Shown: positions 39,532 to 45,596 of the stretch, one piece after another
Numbering within the stretch: position 1 is the stretch's first letter
Layout of the letters: every line of letters starts with the position of its first letter
NCBI GenBank assembly: GCA_002402635.1
Contig: DHGE01000072.1
Span: 1-45,596 of the forward strand
Direction: 5' to 3'
DNA: 45,596 nucleotides
Source: Deferribacterales bacterium UBA4806
Lineage (GTDB): Bacteria; Chrysiogenota; Deferribacteres; Deferribacterales; UBA228
Translations under genes and position numbers: made by a program
Notes under the pieces: generated by a model
Database searches by the model: none
What the model was told of the DNA's origin: nothing
The model's input: only the letters and a program-made list of their open reading frames with translations

Positions 39532-42500
39532 TTACCAATGTAAAAAGGTATCCACAAATCTATCCACAAATCTCAAACTTTTTATCACATTCTGAAATAT
39601 AGCATTTTGTATCCCAAAAACTACCGGATTATTAAATGTAAAATTATCTTGTACATCTACTCCATAACTTAATAAAATATTTTTCATAGTCTCATCTTCA
39701 AAATCCTTTATTCCTAATATTAAGCTAACTACAGATTTTCCCAAAATTTCTGCGTTTTTAAAATATTCTGCTACTTGTAAAGTCTCTTCCAAATTAGCTT
39801 CATCTTTTAATTGTTTAGCAATCTGTTTTAATAAATCAGCTCTCTCTTTATCTGACATTTCTGATATGTACTCACCGTGGTAAAACTCTATCTGTAATGT
39901 TTTTCCATCATTAGTTTTAAATACAGCAGTATAAGGATTAAATACTACCTCATCTAATCTTATGGGTGAATTATCTCCTTGATATACTATATCTTCTAAT
40001 TTATATTCGAAAGGTATATCTTCTAACTCTTGTAAAGTAAAATTAACAACCTGATTTTTAAAGGATTTATCTATACTTAATAGATTAAACCTTCTTAAAT
40101 TGTTTAAATCTCCTAAAACCAAATAATTTTTTTCAGATACACCAGCATTTGTAGCCAATGTATACATATTCTTCAAAAATGGGAATACTACTTTATGGGT
40201 ATTTTTATCTATTTCAATTTCCAATATATGCCCCAAAACTCTTAAAATCGGAGGTGGTGTTGTAAGGATTTTTCCACTACTTTGTGTATAAAAATCTAAA
40301 GCAAAACTTCTTTGTTTAGCCTCACTCAAGGTGTAAATATCTACATCTAATAAATTATCATCTCCATTAACTACATAAGCATTCTCCAAAGGACATAAGG
40401 AAGTTAATTGAACTGCTTCTGTTTTAAGTACATTAGCTGGTATTTTTATTTCTTTCTCTACTTCAATTTTTATCTCAATATCTTTTTCAATTTCTGATAC
40501 TTGTCCTAACTCTTCTGAACCATAAGCTTCTACCATTTTTTTCAATATTAAATTAACTGTATTTTCATCATATTTCATAGCTGTTAATCTTTCACTAGTT
40601 CTATCCAATAATTCTTTTACTCCAACTTGTAAATCTGATAATTTTATTTTCCCAGTTTCCGGATTACGAGGCATTACTTCTTTTAATTTATCATAAATAA
40701 TATTGCTTACAGATGAAGGATTTTCTATAAAATTTTTCTGAATTTGACCTCGAACTTCTATGAAATATTTAATTACATCTGCCATAGTTTTTTTAGTTTT
40801 ATTCATAAAATATTTACATATATACTTTTCAATTTCACTTCTTAGCGCAGGTGCTTTAGCAAAATTATTTCCTACCCCAACACTCCATACTCCATCATAA
40901 AAACCTTTATCATACATTTTTAATCCTGATTCCAAATCTTGCTCAGTAATTTTATATTTAGTTAATATCCCTTCTATACTTTCACTCTTTTGAACTTCAT
41001 TTAAAAATACACAAGCCTTAAATACAATTCTTTCCCTATCTTTATTAATAAAGCCTCCATTATATTTAAACATTGTTACTTCTTTCGAATCTAAATTAGC
41101 CGGAAAATACTTTGTTTTCTGTATATACATATACATATCGTTTAACTTCATTCTATCCAATACATTTCTATCAAAAGATAAAACATATCCATCTACCCTT
41201 AACAAGGTTTGATTCATATCGTCAAAGTTTCTGAAACTTGTTATATCTGGCGAAGTTAACTCTCCTCCACCTTGTAATTTTGTTTGTTCTGAAATATTAA
41301 AAAAGTTTACTAATAAATTCACTTCACTGCTACGTCTTAATTCAGATAAAGCGTAAGATAATGCTGGGTGATATTCATCAGGATTTCTAAGCATTACACT
41401 AATCCAACTGTCTATTTCTGCTAACGTTATTTCCTTAGTAAATGAAATAGAAAATCTTGCTGAACTTGCCGCGTCTAATGGCGTTACATTATAAATAGAA
41501 CCATAGTTTCCAGCCGCTACAATACTAACTAAACTTGCTTCCTTATCACTTTTAAATTCTGCTCCTAATAATTTACCTTCGGATATTGCTTCAAATACAG
41601 CCGATTGAACAATTGGGTCACATCTAGTTATTTCATCAAAAAATATTATAACTCTTTGCCCTTTTCTAACTGCTTCACTTATCTCCTTTTGTTGTTCAAA
41701 GGGTATAGGTACGGTAGTAAATTCCGGAAAATAAGTTCTTTTAGCATATTCTGCCACTTCTGCTAATATTCCCTTAGTCTTATCCAATTCTACAATATTT
41801 TGAGGCATATCTGCTAAATAAGCATCTATTAAATTTTTCTTCATTGGTGCCCCATTTATTGTAGCTGGGTCTTGATTGCTAAGTGTTATATTTATAACTT
41901 TAGCATTAGTTGCCTGAGCATAATTTTTTACTCTAAATGTTTTACCAATCCCGTGTCTCCCTAACATCATAAATGGTATATTACTTTCTATACTCGTCTG
42001 CAAAAACCAATCTGTTTTATCATAAATAACAGTATCTACTAATTCAGTAATAGGATTTCCTTTATTATCTCTTTTTAATTCTCCTGTTTTTTCATCAGTT
42101 ATAAATTTAGCTACCTTTAATTTTACTCCGTCATCTCCAATATTATTTAACTTATTATCTATTGTAGTATAATCAATATTATAATCATCAAATACTTTTT
42201 TTACAGCCTCATCAAAATTAGCATCTCCACCCAAAATAGTTTTTATGAATTCATAGCTCACTAATATAGTATTACTTTTTGTTTGAGCTTGTTTTGATAG
42301 ATATTGTAAAACATATTCCCAAGTCCTAAACGTTGGGAATTTCCACACCTGTTCATCAGCAGGTTTTTTTATATCTAAATACTCTACTGCGAATAGAAGT
42401 CCTTTATTGTACAAATCCCATAAAAAATCCTCTGTTTTCTTACTTTTTGGGAATTTTATTTTATATTTTTCACTTAAATGTTTAATAGTCCCAGAAACTA

Positions 42501-43668
42501 CAGACATATCTCTTGGGTCTAATATATAAACATCAAATCTATCTCCAAATGCCCCATCATTATACATCTCTACGTTATACATTTCCTGTAAACTTTCTCT
42601 AACTTTTTCCATACTCTCACTTGTAGCTACAAAATAGTTACAAGCGGCAATAATAACACTTAATGTATAAGTTTTCTTTGAATCAATTAAATGGTTACTA
42701 AACAAAGTAAAATACTGCTCTGATATACTTGTTTTAGCTCTATTTATTTCATCAAAGAACAAAACAGGTGTTTTAGCTCCTTCCTTAAATTTATCGAAAT
42801 ATTTCTTTTGGGTATCATCTAATGAATCATATTCATCTTTATATTTGGTAACTATTTCTCTACACATTTGTACGAAATGGTCTGTAGTATAAAGTATATC
42901 AGCTCTTGGGCTATCATCAGCATAGGAATTACCCTGAGCATCCTTTTTTGTTGCTGTATAACCTTGTGTATCTACCTTGGATAAAAACCCCAACTTAAAA
43001 GTATGTAAAGCGTATCCCCAACCTCCTTCTGCTAAATCCTCTTCATCCAATTCTTTTACTACTTCTTGTATTATTGAAGATTTACCAATACCAGTATGTC
43101 CCACCAATAATAAAACCTTAGTGGTATTGGGATTATTTGTGTGAGATATTACATAGTTCCTAATTTTATTTTCAAAAGGCAAAACTTTTATTCCTGCTAA
43201 ATTTTCAAACCCGGTATAAAACTCAAGAGCTTCCTCATTAATTTTATATGACTCATTTTGTCTTCTTTTTAAAATAGCATCTTCTACAGCACCATTTTCA
43301 ATTTTAACCTGTTCTATTGCCTTATTATATTCCTCAACTGTAACTCCGAACATACTTGAAAACTTATTTTCCAAAGCCTGTATATTCGGAAAATTGTAAA
43401 TTAAAGCAAACACTACATTGTTATTAATAACAGCCATAAAATCTCTGTAATAATTAGCGTTCTCTTGCTGATAAATATAATATTTTCCATCTACTCGAGC
43501 TAATGTAACCATTTGAGAAGGTTTATATAGAGGATTTTCTGTTCTATATGTTATTATATCCTGCCTGTGGTACTCCTCTATTTTTGCGGTCTGTATTTTT
43601 TGATACTCAGAGCCTAAAGGCTGTTGTACATATTCAAATATGGGATAATCTTGTATCAATAGTTTCAT
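39532..43668 (-). CDS. Tandem AAA+ (MoxR-like) ATPase, 1378 aa
   Basis: ATG at 43668 behind AAAGGAGAGAAAACTAT. Two complete AAA+ modules: Walker A1 'GHTGIGKS' 190-197 with Walker B1 'PVLFFDEINR' 301-310; Walker A2 'GRHGIGKT' 570-577 with Walker B2 'VIIFFDEITR' 673-682. Asn/Arg sensor residues fit 'AACNYF' and 'AAGNYGSIYNVTPLDAASSARF', of the MoxR/GvpN/CbbQ type with 'R' fingers. The C-terminal 500 aa is helical and beta, unlike known domains. It heads the AAA+, helical, metallopeptidase and VWA gene set. Inferred role: remodel or load a partner through VWA during assembly or infection. Confidence 0.8.
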   Translation of the reverse strand: MKLLIQDYPIFEYVQQPLGSEYQKIQTAKIEEYHRQDIITYRTENPLYKPSQMVTLARVDGKYYIYQQENANYYRDFMAVINNNVVFALIYNFPNIQALENKFSSMFGVTVEEYNKAIEQVKIENGAVEDAILKRRQNESYKINEEALEFYTGFENLAGIKVLPFENKIRNYVISHTNNPNTTKVLLLVGHTGIGKSSIIQEVVKELDEEDLAEGGWGYALHTFKLGFLSKVDTQGYTATKKDAQGNSYADDSPRADILYTTDHFVQMCREIVTKYKDEYDSLDDTQKKYFDKFKEGAKTPVLFFDEINRAKTSISEQYFTLFSNHLIDSKKTYTLSVIIAACNYFVATSESMEKVRESLQEMYNVEMYNDGAFGDRFDVYILDPRDMSVVSGTIKHLSEKYKIKFPKSKKTEDFLWDLYNKGLLFAVEYLDIKKPADEQVWKFPTFRTWEYVLQYLSKQAQTKSNTILVSYEFIKTILGGDANFDEAVKKVFDDYNIDYTTIDNKLNNIGDDGVKLKVAKFITDEKTGELKRDNKGNPITELVDTVIYDKTDWFLQTSIESNIPFMMLGRHGIGKTFRVKNYAQATNAKVINITLSNQDPATINGAPMKKNLIDAYLADMPQNIVELDKTKGILAEVAEYAKRTYFPEFTTVPIPFEQQKEISEAVRKGQRVIIFFDEITRCDPIVQSAVFEAISEGKLLGAEFKSDKEASLVSIVAAGNYGSIYNVTPLDAASSARFSISFTKEITLAEIDSWISVMLRNPDEYHPALSYALSELRRSSEVNLLVNFFNISEQTKLQGGGELTSPDITSFRNFDDMNQTLLRVDGYVLSFDRNVLDRMKLNDMYMYIQKTKYFPANLDSKEVTMFKYNGGFINKDRERIVFKACVFLNEVQKSESIEGILTKYKITEQDLESGLKMYDKGFYDGVWSVGVGNNFAKAPALRSEIEKYICKYFMNKTKKTMADVIKYFIEVRGQIQKNFIENPSSVSNIIYDKLKEVMPRNPETGKIKLSDLQVGVKELLDRTSERLTAMKYDENTVNLILKKMVEAYGSEELGQVSEIEKDIEIKIEVEKEIKIPANVLKTEAVQLTSLCPLENAYVVNGDDNLLDVDIYTLSEAKQRSFALDFYTQSSGKILTTPPPILRVLGHILEIEIDKNTHKVVFPFLKNMYTLATNAGVSEKNYLVLGDLNNLRRFNLLSIDKSFKNQVVNFTLQELEDIPFEYKLEDIVYQGDNSPIRLDEVVFNPYTAVFKTNDGKTLQIEFYHGEYISEMSDKERADLLKQIAKQLKDEANLEETLQVAEYFKNAEILGKSVVSLILGIKDFEDETMKNILLSYGVDVQDNFTFNNPVVFGIQNAIFQNVIKSLRFVDRFVDTFLHW

Positions 43669-43689
43669 ATAGTTTTCTCTCCTTTTCTT

Positions 43690-44070
43690 TTACAACAATT
43701 CTAAATATGAAGTGTCTTCTAACTCACCAGCATTTTCAAATAATGCTTGACTAGTTTGATACACTTTAATTGTACTTAAATTTCTATACACAAAAAAAGA
43801 TTTATACACTTTTAAACCTATAAATAACCTTTTCACAATTGCTTTTAACTTTACAATATTAACCGATACCGCATTTAAAGGAACTTGTACCATAGTCACG
43901 GTGTTAATATCTGGGATTTTTAATAAATCACAAGTAAATTTTAATTTATTCAAATCTCCTATCGGAATTAATACTGACCCATCTTGTAAGACTTCTAAAT
44001 CATCCTCTGGTTTAATTTCGAAATCTGCCAGATAATCTAACAAAAAATCCAACTCTAATTCATTATCCAT
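43690..44070 (-). CDS. Hypothetical protein (126 aa)
   Basis: ATG at 44070 behind AAGGTGATAAT; first gene after promoter element copy 7. Acidic N-terminus (MDNELELDFLLDYLADF), then a mixed alpha/beta domain with a Val/Lys-rich part. No family recognised. Co-transcription with the tandem AAA+ ATPase suggests a small adaptor. Confidence 0.6.
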   Translation of the reverse strand: MDNELELDFLLDYLADFEIKPEDDLEVLQDGSVLIPIGDLNKLKFTCDLLKIPDINTVTMVQVPLNAVSVNIVKLKAIVKRLFIGLKVYKSFFVYRNLSTIKVYQTSQALFENAGELEDTSYLELL

Positions 44071-44087
44071 ATTATCACCTTCACATT

Positions 44088-44122
44088 TATATTATAATAA
44101 CTCTTTTTCATTTTAAATGTTA
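44088..44122 (-). promoter_or_regulatory. Conserved late-type promoter element, copy 7
   Basis: Minus strand: AACATTT, AAAATG, then AAAAAGAGTTATTATAATA. It ends 17 bases before the ATG at 44070 and starts at the stop of solenoid gene 5. It would drive the AAA+/VWA module and the portal region. Confidence 0.7.
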
Positions 44123-44833
44123 TTTTTCATATACTTTTATTCCATTTTGTCTTAAAAGATTTAAAGTATCCTCATCTTTTTCCCAGGTTTTCCAAAGTTC
44201 TACCATACAATTATTTTGAAATTTTCCTCCATTTATCTTAGCTTTACCATATAACACAATTTTATCATTAAAAACCCCCCCATCTATATGACTGTCCCTA
44301 GCAACATTTACCTTCCCATTAAATATACCATCTTTTATATAGGAATCACCACTCAAACCTACTTCATTAAATATCCCCTTCTTGATATAAGCTCTACCAA
44401 ATAATGCAACTTCATCTTTAAATATACCTTTTTCAATATAAGCATCATCCTGTAAACTCACAATTTTATTAAAAGTTCCATCTACTATGTAAGAATGATT
44501 ATACAGATGAACAAGTTTATTAAAATCTCCTTCTAATATAATTGAATTATTAAAAAGTGATATAAATTTATATTGATAATCATCAATTTCTATATCTGCA
44601 TTTCTAAATCGCAAATCATTATCCTTACATTCTATTACAAATTCTTCTATCACTTTTTTATATCTATCATCTAATTTTTCTATAGGTATTTTTTTAAAAA
44701 TACTACTATTACCCAATCTTTCCCCAACAGCTACTATCCCATAATTTCTTAATCCTAATAAATCGTCTTTTATTTTTATTATAGTGGGAGGGTTAGCCCT
44801 AAATTCATTTAAAAGCTTTTCTTGTTTAGTCAT
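44120..44833 (-). CDS. Tagged beta-solenoid protein 5 (237 aa)
   Basis: ATG at 44833 behind AGGAGAGATAT. Starts M-T-K-Q-E-K-L-L-N-E-F with L-N-E, then 'RANPPTIIKIKDDLLGLRNYG' and the conserved N-domain ('DLRFRNADIEIDDYQYKFISLFNNSIILEGDF'). About six 17-residue solenoid turns, cap 'TWEKDEDTLNLLRQNGIKVY'. It overlaps promoter copy 7 at its 3' end. Inferred internal head protein. Confidence 0.75.
   Translation of the reverse strand: MTKQEKLLNEFRANPPTIIKIKDDLLGLRNYGIVAVGERLGNSSIFKKIPIEKLDDRYKKVIEEFVIECKDNDLRFRNADIEIDDYQYKFISLFNNSIILEGDFNKLVHLYNHSYIVDGTFNKIVSLQDDAYIEKGIFKDEVALFGRAYIKKGIFNEVGLSGDSYIKDGIFNGKVNVARDSHIDGGVFNDKIVLYGKAKINGGKFQNNCMVELWKTWEKDEDTLNLLRQNGIKVYEK
44774..44833 (-). repeat. 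Shared 5' coding repeat, copy D
   Basis: First 20 codons of solenoid 5, the most diverged of the four DNA-level copies, but with the same codon pattern for N-E-F-R-A-N-P. Confidence 0.7.
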
Positions 44834-44856
44834 ATATCTCTCCTACCTTACTCTGT

Positions 44857-45426
44857 TCAATTAATATTATCACTACCTTCACACGGAAAAATTGAATATC
44901 TGTAAAGCTCTTTTTTGTAAAAATCTAACCCTGTCAAATCATATCTCTTCAACAATTTTTTAATATCTCTTTTATCAATAAAATTTATACTCTCACCTAT
45001 CTTATCCAATGTATTTATTATATTTTCGAAATCCCCTAACACAACCGTAATACTATCCAACACACCTGAATTTTGTACACCTGTATCAATAATATTCTTA
45101 AACGCAGTAAAGGACAATCCCAACAAATAATCGATGTCTATAAGTTCTCTCCGAGTAACATATTCCTGAAAAAGCGTACCACTAATAAGAGCAACATCAC
45201 CAACATTCATAAGAGATATTGATTTCTTTACAGGAGGCTCTTGTAGTGCTTCTAAATATTGTATAGCTAATGGTTTTTTATCCAATTCAAAATATTTTTT
45301 GGTATTCAGCAAGTTATGTAGAATACGTAAAATGAACATTACGGAATAATCATCAAGATTAAATTTATAATGCTCTTCAATTTTGGTAATTAAATCAGAA
45401 AAGAAATTAGTTATAATAGGATTCAT
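44857..45426 (-). CDS. Hypothetical protein (189 aa)
   Basis: ATG at 45426 behind GGGGAGGAGATTAT. Helical protein starting MNPIITNFFSDLITKIEEHYK, no membrane segment, no domain recognised. Coupled to the AbrB-like upstream gene by an ATGA overlap. It lies upstream of solenoid gene 5 with a 23-base gap. Confidence 0.55.
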   Translation of the reverse strand: MNPIITNFFSDLITKIEEHYKFNLDDYSVMFILRILHNLLNTKKYFELDKKPLAIQYLEALQEPPVKKSISLMNVGDVALISGTLFQEYVTRRELIDIDYLLGLSFTAFKNIIDTGVQNSGVLDSITVVLGDFENIINTLDKIGESINFIDKRDIKKLLKRYDLTGLDFYKKELYRYSIFPCEGSDNIN

Positions 45427-45596
45427 ATAATCTCCTCCCCTTCTAACTCGGATTTAATGATAATCCTATCTGATTCTGATATTATATATACATTTTTCCC
45501 CGGGTACAAATTCATACTTTTTATTATATCTTTTGGAAATTTAATGACCCAATCCCCATTTCTTTTTTCTGTAATAATAAAACCATCCTTTTCGTA
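45423..45596 (-). CDS. Partial gene, AbrB-like C-terminus
   Basis: Open reading frame running from the window edge (5' end missing) to TGA at 45423-45425. The last 57 residues, 'GDWVIKFPKDIIKSMNLYP' then 'GKNVYIISESDRIIIKSE', fit the swapped-hairpin pattern of SpoVT/AbrB-like DNA-binding domains (v.iPk.i.k.lgl.pGd.v.i...d..iii). Possibly a regulator or an antitoxin-like protein; the missing N-terminus could change the call. Confidence 0.4.
   Translation of the reverse strand, partial: YEKDGFIITEKRNGDWVIKFPKDIIKSMNLYPGKNVYIISESDRIIIKSELEGEEII

Noticed and set aside
1..45596. TAG recoding suggested by an in-frame TAG in the GIY-YIG gene
   Set aside because: Several sound genes (capsid protein, 62-aa protein, 18627-18974, 20806-21042) end at TAG without sensible extension, so TAG is a normal stop.
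1..45596. tRNA genes, rRNA, attachment sites, integrase or lysogeny genes
   Set aside because: None seen; no cloverleaf-like segments or recombinase motifs were found by reading, although a covariance search was not possible.

Overview
This window is part of a tailed-phage genome (myovirus type, contractile tail). Every convincing gene lies on the minus strand, so transcription runs from position 45596 towards 1. The DNA is AT-rich (about 30% GC by eye). Genes are tightly packed, with frequent ATGA, TAATG and TAAATG junctions and GGAGG-type ribosome binding sites. TAA, TAG and TGA all serve as stops, so nothing suggests a recoded stop. The host cannot be named from this sequence. The virion proteins belong to the T4 / SPO1-like superfamily and are strongly diverged.

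Right part (45.6-23.6 kb), head region in transcription order: partial AbrB-like gene; hypothetical gene; beta-solenoid protein; hypothetical gene; 1378-aa tandem AAA+ (MoxR-like) ATPase; hypothetical gene; HExxH metallopeptidase-like protein; VWA protein with a MIDAS; second solenoid; portal; GIY-YIG/NUMOD3 homing endonuclease; third solenoid; small coiled protein; very acidic triple-repeat protein; 51-aa basic protein; large terminase; WxxG repeat protein; fourth solenoid; hypothetical; prohead protease with C-terminal scaffold (which has an internal start); major capsid protein followed by a hairpin terminator.

Middle part (23.6-17.6 kb): neck/connector and small genes, including a fifth solenoid, a DUF5661-like protein, a SWIM-like zinc-finger protein and a gp26-like tail assembly protein. 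Left part (17.6 kb-1), tail operon: sheath, tube, tube paralogue, tape measure with lysozyme domain, hub proteins, beta-propeller protein, spike, helical protein, type IV prepilin-like protein, PAAR tip, two tiny membrane peptides, gp53-, gp25- and gp6/J-like wedge proteins, second beta-propeller, gpI-like protein and a tail appendage protein.

The most interesting feature is a set of about ten otherwise different small proteins, spread over 17.7-44.8 kb, that start with nearly the same peptide, MTKQExFLNEF. It closely resembles the T4 capsid targeting sequence (MKTYQEFIAE|A), with an L/I-x-E prohead-protease site in the same place. The same phage encodes a T4 gp21-like protease. The inference is a modular internal-capsid cargo system: one short tag added to beta-solenoids, W-repeat proteins, an acidic core protein and other domains, targeted to the prohead and trimmed on maturation. 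An orphan 11-codon copy of the tag (17700-17735) also exists. A second notable signal is a conserved ~34-bp minus-strand promoter-like element present seven times, in front of both head and tail transcription units, which probably co-ordinates late expression.
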